Source: Pedobacter sp. BAL39 (GTDB taxonomy: Bacteria > Bacteroidota > Bacteroidia > Sphingobacteriales > Sphingobacteriaceae). From it: a stretch of 64,000 bases of DNA. The notes under the pieces are model-generated. The model saw only the letters and a list, made by a program, of their open reading frames with translations. It was not told the DNA's origin and did not search any database. The translations under genes and the position numbers were made by a program. Every line of letters begins with the position of its first letter. Within the stretch, counting starts at the first letter, position 1. The stretch lies in NCBI RefSeq assembly GCF_000170795.1, contig NZ_ABCM01000002.1, positions 62,001 through 126,000 on the forward strand, given 5' to 3'. This document shows, in pieces, positions 25,307 to 33,168 of the stretch.

Positions 25307-26776
25307 TTGCTGAACAACCTTTATAGAAAATCGCCCTTAGCCATTTTCTTTTTGATCTTTTTGTATTGCTGCTCATCAGCCGCACAACAGCCTGCTGTTG
25401 CAGATATTGTTAATCCAAAGGACCATGGCGATGGATATGTCAGCAATAGCAATGGCATCATCTCCGGGGCCGCTGTAGCCAGGCTTGATGGCATGCTGAA
25501 AAAGCTGGATCAGGACCGCAAGGCGCAGGTTGCCGTGGTGTTGGTCAATTCCATTGGCAATGCGGTACCAAAAGAGTTCGCCACCGCTTTGTTCCGGAAA
25601 TGGGGCATAGGCGACAAGCGTACTAACAATGGATTGCTGGTCCTCTTGATCAAAGACCAACGGCGGATTGAGTTTGAGGTTGGTTATGGCCTGGAGGGTG
25701 TGCTGCCGGATATGGTATGCTACCGCATACAGCAGAAAGCGATGGTGCCAAAGTTAAAGCAGGGCCGTTATGACGACGCTGTGGTAGACGGTCTGCAGCT
25801 GGTCTCAGATCGGCTATACGCATCTAAGGAAGCGTTGTCAGCACAGGACGATGAACTGGCAACAGCAAGGTCTGCCTATCCGCTGTGGGAGCTCTTCTAT
25901 GATTTTATCGTATCGTTACTTTATTTAGGCATTTTCACGTGGTTTACGTTGTCGGCTTTCGGCCAGCGTCTGGTCAGTACTTCCTGCTGGTGGGGAATAT
26001 TGCTTTTTCTTGCACCTATTCTCATTATCACACTCATGGCTATCTTTACGAACGTATATATGACCTGGCCGGTATTCCTGCTTGTTTTCTACGGATGCTG
26101 GTGTGTGACCACGAGTCTTTATTTTACGATTGAACTCAGCAGGCAGAAATCAGCGTTCTTCAAAAGCAGGTATGAGCAATACCGTAAAATGCGGGTCGAA
26201 TTGCGCGATCTCAAAGTATATACATTGCTATTTCCTTTTCCGCTTTTGATTTTTCAATTGATCCGCTGGAAGATGTGGTTGAAGGATCTCCGTTACCGTC
26301 CTTATTATTCTGAAAAGTGTAAAGCAGATATGGTGCTGCTGAAAGGGGATAGGTCGGCCTACCTTAGTAAAGGACAGCAGATGGAGGAAAGCCTGAAATC
26401 GCGTGAGTATGACATCTGGATTGTTCCAGGATGTGATGATGAGCTGAGGTTTGTGTATGACAATGCCACATCTAAGATCGTCAAATGCAACCAATGTAAA
26501 AATAAGACAGGTAAGCTCGTCAGCACTAAAAAGATCATCAGTGCTACGTCAAAAAGAGAGGGGTTACGGTCAATGGATTATGTGTGTCAGTGCTGCGGAT
26601 CCAAGTTCTCTCAGAAACGTTCCATTCCCAAAAAGGAGATTTTTTTCAAAATCGGAAATGCCGGCGCTGGCGGAGGAAGGAGGTCGGGTAGCAGCTCCGG
26701 CGGGAGCTCCGGATCATCTTCGGGCAGCTGGGGCGGAGGATCTTCAGGAGGCGGCGGCGCTGGCAGCAACTGGTAA
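25307..26776 (+). CDS. TPM-domain membrane protein with C-terminal zinc-ribbon and Gly/Ser tail
   Basis: A 489-aa protein. After a signal peptide (about residues 1-27) comes a TPM (YgcG) domain, about 33-165 ('GAAVARLDGMLKKLDQDRKA', 'AQVAVVLVNSIG', 'NNGLLVLLIKDQRRIEFEVG'). Several TM segments follow between about 200 and 285. A zinc-ribbon-like pair lies near residues 393-396 (CNQC) and 427-430 (CQCC), and the end is a Ser/Gly-rich tail as in other YgcG-type proteins. The start is TTG at 25307: the frame has a stop at 25286 and no ATG before the TPM domain. TPM proteins are linked to membrane-protein repair in plants; the bacterial role is unclear. It is the last gene of the VgrG run, 18 bp after the lipoprotein gene. 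Confidence 0.85.
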   Translation: MLNNLYRKSPLAIFFLIFLYCCSSAAQQPAVADIVNPKDHGDGYVSNSNGIISGAAVARLDGMLKKLDQDRKAQVAVVLVNSIGNAVPKEFATALFRKWGIGDKRTNNGLLVLLIKDQRRIEFEVGYGLEGVLPDMVCYRIQQKAMVPKLKQGRYDDAVVDGLQLVSDRLYASKEALSAQDDELATARSAYPLWELFYDFIVSLLYLGIFTWFTLSAFGQRLVSTSCWWGILLFLAPILIITLMAIFTNVYMTWPVFLLVFYGCWCVTTSLYFTIELSRQKSAFFKSRYEQYRKMRVELRDLKVYTLLFPFPLLIFQLIRWKMWLKDLRYRPYYSEKCKADMVLLKGDRSAYLSKGQQMEESLKSREYDIWIVPGCDDELRFVYDNATSKIVKCNQCKNKTGKLVSTKKIISATSKREGLRSMDYVCQCCGSKFSQKRSIPKKEIFFKIGNAGAGGGRRSGSSSGGSSGSSSGSWGGGSSGGGGAGSNW

Positions 26777-26807
26777 TTGCGCGCTCTATTGTACCTCCTT
26801 GTCATCC

Positions 26808-28289
26808 TTATAAGAGTGTCAGTACAACTTCGTATGCCGTCTTTTTCTCAAAATGTGCGATTAACCATGCGATAAAACTCAAGGTAAAGATGTCGTTGTT
26901 TTGTGCGAGCTCCAGCTGCTGTAAAACTGTCGTTTTGTATTCTTTTTCGTAGACGATATCAGGTTTTGACAGGTACTTTTCAACCAGTCCCAGGTATACC
27001 AGTACACGTCCCTCAGAAGTTTTCAGCAGGTACTTTTTATATCTCCGCCGGAAGCTGCTGATGCGGGAGATGGCCAGTTCGATGTTCGAGAACTGTGCCT
27101 GGACCAGAATTTCCATGAGATTCTTGCGGATGGTCCACAACATGCCCATCTTTTTCTCATACCAGGCATCACTTCGTGTCAGTAAAGCCAGCTGCTTTAA
27201 ACTTGCCTTGTCATTACACAAGGCTAAAAACATGGTCAGGCATATTCGTAAATCCTCGATGTCTTCAGGTTTGGAGGCCTGCTTTGTATTGGAGAGTGAT
27301 GCTTTTAATAATGCGACCGCATTGTCAGCAAAACCTTTAAAAAACAGGTTGAGTGCTGAGAGTAACTGGTGACGTAAATAAAATAACTGATGATAACGAC
27401 TATCCGTTTCCATTAAATCCATCATTTCCTTAAGATAGGATGTGCTCTTTGCAAAATCTTTTTGTCGCAGGTGAAAGTTTGCCAAAAAATAGAGGATGGA
27501 TATATGGTAGAACAGGTAAGACTGCTTTTTGTGCGTCTGGTCTTGTATAAATTGATCTGTTCGTTTGATGTAACGTTCTATCAATCCGTAATTCTGTTGT
27601 ATCGCCGCATACTCATTTGCGATAAAAAGAATTTGGTAGATTGACTTGTAGGTCATCAGGTCCTGTAGAGAAATTTTGTATTTCCGGATTGTAGTTAGGA
27701 TCAAGGTCGTTAAGTTAACGATCTTCCCTCTCAGGTGTATTTGATGCAGCTCCTGTCTTAAAAAGGCATAAGCCATATTCAGCTTCGCCTCGCGCTGCAT
27801 GGCCGATTGGTTTTGTGAAAAGCGGGCGGTTAAGGTTTCGAGTTGTTCGGCTTCAGGAAGGTGGGCATATTGTATCTTCAATAACAAGAGCTCGTTTAGT
27901 AAGTTGAACTGCTCCAAATGTTCAGCGAGCCGCTCCGCTTTGTTCAAACATTTGAATGCGATCTTTACCACATCATTTTCTAATAAAAAACGCCCTACTA
28001 CGACGAGACGCAAAGCATCGTAAGTATCAGAATGACTGCTCTCAAAGGTTTTTTGTGATAAGAATAACAGCAAATTATCCTGTAGCCTTTTACGTAAAGC
28101 ATGATAGGCGTCTTTATTTTTCTCTAAGTTGTAGAGCTTATTTATGCTGACTATATCGTCAGTTTCCAGTAAATCCAGTAAGTGCAGGTTTTTTACATCA
28201 CTCCTTTTGTTTTTTCGATGTAAAAACTGCCTAAATTGCGTTTTGTCAACGTTGCTGAGTAGCTTAATCAACTCCTGAATTGGATCCAT
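26808..28289 (-). CDS. Helical-repeat protein of unknown function
   Basis: A 493-aa, almost wholly alpha-helical soluble protein with TPR-like spacing of hydrophobic residues across most of its length ('AFKCLNKAERLAEHLEQF', 'YLFYHISILYFLANFHLRQK', 'LRHQLLSALNLFFKGFADNA'). No enzymatic motif is visible. It is basic at the start ('QFRQFLHRKNKRSD'), which leaves room for a nucleic-acid or protein scaffold role. It lies on the strand opposite to the VgrG operon and converges with it, the two stop codons being about 32 bp apart, so a functional link is not implied. The reading frame is intact and its composition is a little more AT-rich than the VgrG genes. Confidence 0.65.
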   Translation of the reverse strand: MDPIQELIKLLSNVDKTQFRQFLHRKNKRSDVKNLHLLDLLETDDIVSINKLYNLEKNKDAYHALRKRLQDNLLLFLSQKTFESSHSDTYDALRLVVVGRFLLENDVVKIAFKCLNKAERLAEHLEQFNLLNELLLLKIQYAHLPEAEQLETLTARFSQNQSAMQREAKLNMAYAFLRQELHQIHLRGKIVNLTTLILTTIRKYKISLQDLMTYKSIYQILFIANEYAAIQQNYGLIERYIKRTDQFIQDQTHKKQSYLFYHISILYFLANFHLRQKDFAKSTSYLKEMMDLMETDSRYHQLFYLRHQLLSALNLFFKGFADNAVALLKASLSNTKQASKPEDIEDLRICLTMFLALCNDKASLKQLALLTRSDAWYEKKMGMLWTIRKNLMEILVQAQFSNIELAISRISSFRRRYKKYLLKTSEGRVLVYLGLVEKYLSKPDIVYEKEYKTTVLQQLELAQNNDIFTLSFIAWLIAHFEKKTAYEVVLTLL

Positions 28290-28408
28290 TTGAATGTGTT
28301 AGTGTATGTAAATGTAAGATTTATATCGTCAGTAACTTTCATATTTTGATTTTTACAGGTCTGTTTTACATCCGACATTTACTTCCATATTAATCAAAAC
28401 AAAATAAT

Positions 28409-28876
28409 ATGGAACCGCTACAACACAGAACTGAAGAAAATTCACCGCTCATAAAACATGGCGAGAAAGTTAGAAACCCCTTTAAACCGACCGCCGCATT
28501 TATTGGTGCCTCATGGTTTGCTTTATTAACAGGAGCAGTTGGCTATTGCATCGGCCTATGGAATGCAACAATGGAATTGAACGAAAAAGGCTATTACTTC
28601 ACCATTTTACTATTTGGGTTATTTGCAGTAATCTCCGTACAAAAAAGTGTGAGGGACAGGGCTGAGGGGCTGGCTGTAACGGATCTTTATTATAGCCTGA
28701 GCTGGTTTGCCACTATTGCATCCATGATCCTGTTAACGATTGGTCTTTGGAATGCAGACATCTCGTTAAGTGAAAAAGGCTTTTATGCCATGGCATTCTG
28801 TCTGAGTATGTTTTCAGCCATTGCCGTACAAAAGAATACCCGCGACGCAAAATTGTTAGAGGATAAAGAGTTGTAA
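28409..28876 (+). CDS. yiaA: YiaA/YiaB-family inner-membrane protein
   Basis: A 155-aa protein with two copies of the YiaAB two-helix module. Each copy is a pair of TM helices joined by a Gly-Leu-Trp-Asn turn ('IGLWNATMELNEKGYYFTIL' in the first, 'IGLWNADISLSEKGFYAMAF' in the second) and ends in '(A/S)VQK(S/N)xRD'. This internal duplication is the family signature. Function is unknown; in Escherichia coli these are small inner-membrane proteins. A strong terminator follows at 28892-28930. Confidence 0.9.
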   Translation: MEPLQHRTEENSPLIKHGEKVRNPFKPTAAFIGASWFALLTGAVGYCIGLWNATMELNEKGYYFTILLFGLFAVISVQKSVRDRAEGLAVTDLYYSLSWFATIASMILLTIGLWNADISLSEKGFYAMAFCLSMFSAIAVQKNTRDAKLLEDKEL

Positions 28877-28891
28877 CGTAGCGGTTGCCAC

Positions 28892-28930
28892 CCCCGCAGA
28901 TTCTTGCTTTGGCAAGGCTGCGGGGTTTTT
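28892..28930 (+). terminator. Rho-independent terminator after yiaA
   Basis: An 8-bp GC-rich outer stem (CCCCGCAG / CTGCGGGG) contains an inner hairpin (CTTGC ... GCAAG) and is followed by five T. It lies 16 bp after the yiaA stop codon. Confidence 0.85.
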
Positions 28931-29130
28931 ACGTACTGCGTAGTTTAATACCTATACCTATGCCCGATAGGTGTCCCAGTATTACTTAAGTCAACGGACG
29001 TTCTGATCCTTTCACATCCAGTAAATGGATTGATGACTACTGAAATTGATGTGAAATCAAGGCATCAGCAGAAACAAATAGTAAGGCTTAACGGTCAAAT
29101 CGGCCTTCTGCTTATTACGAATAATAAAGT

Positions 29131-29565
29131 GTGCCAATTCTCATTTCCCAATTCCTTATTTTGAGCTCAATTATTTTTATAACAAGCATAATCTGCAGCA
29201 TGATACAACCACACCATAAGCTCAATGAAGAAGACAAACAAGGTGTAATCCATGAAAACGGGATGTTTGGTTTTGTCGTCCTGCTCTTAATATTGGTCAA
29301 TGCCGTTGCGTTGCATGGTTTGTTAAAATCGTTTGGTCAGGACAGTAATCGTATTGATAGACTATGGGAACCTAATGAAGGAGCATTGTTCTATATTGCG
29401 CCTTCGTTCGTTTTGATTTCTTTAATGGTAGTATGGGGAATAAGTCCTGCTCGTTCTGAAATGAATAAGGTATTCAAAGTAGCAACCATTGTGGGCTTTA
29501 TAGTTTTCGTGATTTATTCAATATTTGTCAGTTACATATTAGCCTTTGGAAGCGCAAGAACCTAG
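29131..29565 (+). CDS. Hypothetical membrane protein (three to four TM segments)
   Basis: A 144-aa hydrophobic protein with segments at about residues 4-24, 45-64, 86-104 and 116-138. The start is a GTG at 29131; the next ATG (codon 24) would cut into the first TM segment, so GTG is preferred. No family is recognised. It is 6 bp upstream of the DUF2931-like gene, so the two are probably co-transcribed. The composition is AT-rich like its neighbour. Confidence 0.6.
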   Translation: MPILISQFLILSSIIFITSIICSMIQPHHKLNEEDKQGVIHENGMFGFVVLLLILVNAVALHGLLKSFGQDSNRIDRLWEPNEGALFYIAPSFVLISLMVVWGISPARSEMNKVFKVATIVGFIVFVIYSIFVSYILAFGSART

Positions 29566-29571
29566 CATAAT

Positions 29572-30627
29572 ATGAAAAAGATAAAATACATCAGAGAGAT
29601 AGGAGTGAGTATCGTCTTTGTATCCATATTTATTGGTACTGTAATAGCGCGAAGTTATGTGGCAGATTATTATAATGAAGGTAAGGGGTATGAATGGCAG
29701 GCCACAGCAAGCACAACTACAGGTTTGCCATTGATGTTCGCGAGATGCGACTTTCATTACACTGGTTATTATGGAAACAACTGTGACCGAAGTGTGATGT
29801 TATATGGTGATAGTAGTGATCGTCAGATAGATTGCGGAGGCTCCGGCATTGGAGGAAGAAAGGATTTATATCCGGATAATTTGGAAATACTATATTACTC
29901 ATTCAATGAGAATAAATTTTATGGTGGGAAATTCAAACTGGACTATGACAAAATATTTTCAGTTGGAGCGCAAATGCGAAAAGCTGTTCAAATCGGTCAT
30001 AATGGAAAAACCGAAAGTATAAAATTCAATGTGAAAGTTTATCCCAAAGGTAAAGTTGTTTTTTCCATGAAAAGCTACTTAAATACATCAATAGGAGAAA
30101 TGGTGATTGCTGAATTTCAGGCAAGCGAGGAAAATCACGACTGGTCAGTTTTTGAGGATAAAGACCAGTCCAGCGGTGTGGGTAATGGCGAAAGTAACTC
30201 GGTAAAGGTTCAACATGCGTTATTGTTAAATAAGTACGATTGGCAACTAAAAGTCTTGTTGCCGACTGATTGCGCCATTCAAGACATAGCTGTCAATATG
30301 TACGGCAATAGAGGTTTGCGGATGGATACCCTGAAAAATGCAAAAGTCCCCACTTACGGCAATTTTGTTGGTTTACCGGAAGGGCTGATCCTAAGCTGGC
30401 ACAGACAAGATACCATTCAGTTTAGTACCCGTTTCAAGTTTAATGAAGAGAAAATTATCAGCGCATTTGACATTGCAAGCAATGCAGGCAAGACTCCGGT
30501 TATCATGGAGCTGATCGTTAAAAATGATACTGCTGCATTACGAGCGGTGCTGCATGGCAATGGTAAACGTATTGAATTGAAAGATGATGAATTGTCGGCA
30601 ATTAACAGTGAGAAAACATACCATTAG
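29572..30627 (+). CDS. DUF2931-like protein with two repeats
   Basis: A 351-aa protein anchored by an N-terminal hydrophobic segment (about residues 10-27). Two stretches resemble the DUF2931 core of the pattern 'LPdgleIsWyS..enkFY.g.F.L..dKI': 'YPDNLEILYYSFNENKFYGG' followed by 'KFKLDYDKIF' near residue 105, and 'LPEGLILSWHRQDTIQFSTR' followed by 'FKFNEEKI' near 270. The protein may thus be a fused tandem of two such domains. DUF2931 members are mostly lipoproteins of unknown role, often in accessory gene clusters with several paralogues. A conserved lipobox Cys is not visible here, so it is probably membrane-anchored instead. Confidence 0.6.
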   Translation: MKKIKYIREIGVSIVFVSIFIGTVIARSYVADYYNEGKGYEWQATASTTTGLPLMFARCDFHYTGYYGNNCDRSVMLYGDSSDRQIDCGGSGIGGRKDLYPDNLEILYYSFNENKFYGGKFKLDYDKIFSVGAQMRKAVQIGHNGKTESIKFNVKVYPKGKVVFSMKSYLNTSIGEMVIAEFQASEENHDWSVFEDKDQSSGVGNGESNSVKVQHALLLNKYDWQLKVLLPTDCAIQDIAVNMYGNRGLRMDTLKNAKVPTYGNFVGLPEGLILSWHRQDTIQFSTRFKFNEEKIISAFDIASNAGKTPVIMELIVKNDTAALRAVLHGNGKRIELKDDELSAINSEKTYH

Positions 30628-30664
30628 ACGACTTCTAATGATTTAATAAAGAAACGCACAGACC

Positions 30665-31375
30665 ATGAAAATAAACTTGTACCCAAACTTTGATGAAGTT
30701 TTTACAGACGAAACTCTTAAGGGAATATTTTACCCTTTATGTAGTTTGACACTTGAGAAGTATCCCAATAAAGTATTTCACTTCATCTCTTCAAATGGAC
30801 TTTGGATGGACGAAGATTTTGAAATAAAAAATAATACTGTAAATTATACGCTTTTCGACATTGTAGACAATAAATACAAATTCAATGGGAACATCCAACT
30901 TTACAAAGGTTATAGATACGCAAAGGATGTCGTTGACAAATTACAGAATGACTTCGACCTGAACGGAAAATATTATATAGAAACAAGAACACAAACCGAA
31001 GATTATATTGAAAAACAAAAGCGTAATCTTGCCTTAGAAACAGACGATGATTTCGATGTTGACTACTACATTCAGACGTTTTATGAATTTTCGATTAACA
31101 AATTAAACTTTGAACTGACCAATGAATTTGGTGCATTTAGGGAAATAATTGATGATTGGCCAGGTCGCGATCAAATCAGCCCAGTTGTTTATGACGAAAC
31201 CACCGATGAGCTGAAAGGAGCCCTCAATGATTATGACAAACCGGATATCGACAACATTGACACTTTTGAAGTAATTGGCAAAATAGTCGGCTTTGAATTT
31301 TTTACTGATGGCAATGATATTCTTTTGTTCTATAGTAGGTCGTGCAAAATACTGTGTATAAACTCATACTCGTAA
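30665..31375 (+). CDS. Hypothetical protein, AT-rich
   Basis: A 236-aa acidic soluble protein with no recognised domain. It has mixed alpha/beta content ('YPLCSLTLEKYPNKVFHFIS', 'YYIQTFYEFSINKLNFEL') and a beta-rich end ('TFEVIGKIVGFEFFTDGNDI' and then 'LLFYSRSCKILCINSYS'). Size, acidity and AT-richness are common for immunity proteins of toxin systems, but there is no toxin next to it and the comparison is only suggestive. It lies 37 bp after the DUF2931-like gene and ends in a terminator-like hairpin at 31379. Confidence 0.55.
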   Translation: MKINLYPNFDEVFTDETLKGIFYPLCSLTLEKYPNKVFHFISSNGLWMDEDFEIKNNTVNYTLFDIVDNKYKFNGNIQLYKGYRYAKDVVDKLQNDFDLNGKYYIETRTQTEDYIEKQKRNLALETDDDFDVDYYIQTFYEFSINKLNFELTNEFGAFREIIDDWPGRDQISPVVYDETTDELKGALNDYDKPDIDNIDTFEVIGKIVGFEFFTDGNDILLFYSRSCKILCINSYS

Positions 31376-31378
31376 ATA

Positions 31379-31413
31379 ACCGCCAATGGTTTTGTACATT
31401 TTGGCGGTAGTTT
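31379..31413 (+). terminator. Terminator-like hairpin
   Basis: An 8-bp perfect stem (ACCGCCAA / TTGGCGGT) with a 14-nt loop and a short T run follows 3 bp after the stop codon of the AT-rich hypothetical gene. Confidence 0.6.
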
Positions 31414-31483
31414 ACCTATCTATTCACCGAATCACTCACCAATCTTATTAGAACTGATGTAAAATTCAGGTATGCTCAGAAAC

Positions 31484-31519
31484 AAAAAAGCCTGCAAATC
31501 GTATGATTTGCAGGCTTTT
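31484..31519 (-). terminator. Terminator of tRNA-Ser transcript
   Basis: A perfect 15-bp stem (AAAAGCCTGCAAATC / GATTTGCAGGCTTTT) with a 4-nt loop has, read on the minus strand, a T run after it. It lies 24 bp after the tRNA-Ser 3' end on that strand. Confidence 0.85.
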
Positions 31520-31542
31520 GAAAGTTTTAACAACCTTTTCAG

Positions 31543-31627
31543 CGGAGAGTGAGGGATTCGAACCCCCGGAGCTATTACACTCAACAGTTTTCAAGACTGC
31601 CGCAATCGACCACTCTGCCAACTCTCC
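31543..31627 (-). tRNA. tRNA-Ser (anticodon UGA)
   Basis: On the minus strand an 85-nt class II tRNA can be folded. The acceptor stem is GGAGAGT / ACTCTCC with discriminator G at 31543. The D arm is in 'GGCAGAGTGGTCGATTGC', and the anticodon loop is CTTGAAA with anticodon TGA (31591-31593), stem GCAGT / ACTGT. A long variable arm follows, and the T arm contains GGTTCGAATCC. The long variable arm and anticodon identify serine. The 3' CCA is not encoded (CTG follows the discriminator base) and must be added by tRNA nucleotidyltransferase. Confidence 0.95.
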
Positions 31628-31724
31628 GCCGCAAAAGTACAAACTCAACTTGATTCTGCAAATTAACATCACAAAAAAATAACGAAAACTTGATAGCAGC
31701 TTAAAAATGAGGAGAATAAATTTT

Positions 31725-32714
31725 TTACCTTAGATTTTCAGGACCTCTAACCGGTGGTTTCTTGAACAAATTAAAGTTTGGCCTGATGATTTTTACGCTT
31801 CTTTTCGACAGATCCACACTCGCATTCAGCTCAAAACCTACCAAAAGTATCAGAGAGTTCAGGTAAAGCCAGATCATCAGGACGATTAATGCACTGATGG
31901 ATCCATATACTTTATTATAGGAACTGAAGTTATTGATGTAAAATGAAAATCCCCATACGGTAAGGAAGGCGAGGATGGTTGCCAGCCATGATCCGGCACT
32001 GAAGAAACGCCATTTCTTAGCATGAGCAGGGCCATAGCGGTATAAGATGGAAATTGTCACGAAATACAAAATACCGAGCAGTGACCAGCGTGTGAGTTGA
32101 ATGAGGTAGGGTATGAAGTTCCCTTTCATATGCAGTCCGGTGCGGATGTAAGTCAGCGCGATCTCACCAAGGGTCATGGCTACCGTGCAGAGGATCACAG
32201 AAAAAGCAATAGTTATGGTTAAAACGATGGCAATCAATCGCTGTTTCACCCAGCTTCTCGTTTCAATGATCAACGACGACTTATTGAAAGCCATCATCAG
32301 GTTATGAACACCATTCGTCGCAAAAAATAGTGATAAAAAGAAACCGAAGGATAGTAGCCGGCCATTTTGTTTGTTCACAATCTCATTTAAGGTGGTCTCA
32401 AAGGCTTTATAGGCGTCATAAGGTAGAATGAGTACAATAAACTCCATTAAGCGTTCCTGGAAGCCGATTTGCTTTGGTATAAAAGGGATCAGTGTGAATA
32501 GGAAGATGATGGCAGGGAAAAGTGCCAGCATAAAATTGTAGGCGAGGGACGAAGCTTTGTTGACTAATGAATCTTTACCAATCTCCTTGAAAAAGAACGT
32601 TCCAACGGTATATAGCGGGAGCGGACTAAAGCCAGGAAGGATACATCCCTTTGTCCATTCGATAAAGAGCGCATAGAATTTTAATTTTAACAGTTGCCGG
32701 TGAACCCACTCCAT
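31725..32714 (-). CDS. YihY/virulence factor BrkB family membrane protein
   Basis: A 329-aa inner-membrane protein with six predicted TM segments, matching the YihY/UPF0761 family in length and motifs ('KASSLAYNFMLALFPAIIFL', 'FATNGVHNLMMAFNKSS', 'FLTVWGFSFYINNFSSYNKV', 'YGSISALIVLMIWLYLNSLI', 'LLVGFELNASVDL'). Earlier names include 'ribonuclease BN', a misassignment; the real function is unknown. It is the last gene of a minus-strand run from the PASTA gene to here (PASTA, mltG, thioesterase, yihY), with a 46-bp gap before it. Confidence 0.92.
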   Translation of the reverse strand: MEWVHRQLLKLKFYALFIEWTKGCILPGFSPLPLYTVGTFFFKEIGKDSLVNKASSLAYNFMLALFPAIIFLFTLIPFIPKQIGFQERLMEFIVLILPYDAYKAFETTLNEIVNKQNGRLLSFGFFLSLFFATNGVHNLMMAFNKSSLIIETRSWVKQRLIAIVLTITIAFSVILCTVAMTLGEIALTYIRTGLHMKGNFIPYLIQLTRWSLLGILYFVTISILYRYGPAHAKKWRFFSAGSWLATILAFLTVWGFSFYINNFSSYNKVYGSISALIVLMIWLYLNSLILLVGFELNASVDLSKRSVKIIRPNFNLFKKPPVRGPENLR

Positions 32715-32760
32715 TGATCAAATATACGTTATTCGGGATATACACTACCGTAAATTTACA

Positions 32761-33168
32761 CTACGAAAAATACACCTTTAGGCGATCCAAAAAGTCTGCC
32801 GGGGGCTGACAAGGTCTGTTCTTTGCCATATCCACGAAGACCAATGTGGTGGTGCCAATATTGATCAGTTCCTCCGCGGCGTTAAACAGCTCATATTTGA
32901 AATGGATCCTGACACCCGGCAAGTCCTGTATGGTTGTCTTGATGGTGATTTCCTGATCGTATCTTGCGGGTTTGATGTACTTGCAGTTCAGCTCCAGCAC
33001 GGGCATCATCACTCCACTGCTTTCCATCGAAGCATAGTCCATCCCCAGGCTCCTCAGCATCTCCACACGGGCAACCTCATAATATTCCGCATAATTGCCG
33101 TAGTACACGTAGCCCATCTGATCTGTCTCCCCGTACCTTACCCTAACTTTGGTGCTGTGTGTATACAT
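32761..33168 (-). CDS. Acyl-CoA thioesterase, YbgC/4HBT type
   Basis: A 135-aa hot-dog-fold thioesterase. The segment 'VRYGETDQMGYVYYGNYAEY' includes the family Asp (in ETDQMG) and the Tyr-rich helix 'YYEVARVEML'. The protein is of usual length for YbgC-like enzymes, which hydrolyse short acyl-CoA or acyl-ACP. It starts directly after the mltG stop codon with no gap (TAG 33169-33171 on the minus strand, ATG 33166-33168), so translation is coupled. Its place behind mltG is unlike the Tol-Pal location of ybgC in Proteobacteria. Confidence 0.92.
   Translation of the reverse strand: MYTHSTKVRVRYGETDQMGYVYYGNYAEYYEVARVEMLRSLGMDYASMESSGVMMPVLELNCKYIKPARYDQEITIKTTIQDLPGVRIHFKYELFNAAEELINIGTTTLVFVDMAKNRPCQPPADFLDRLKVYFS

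Noticed and set aside
31466-31672. 68-aa minus-strand open frame
   Set aside because: It is a translation of the tRNA-Ser gene and its terminator, not a protein gene.
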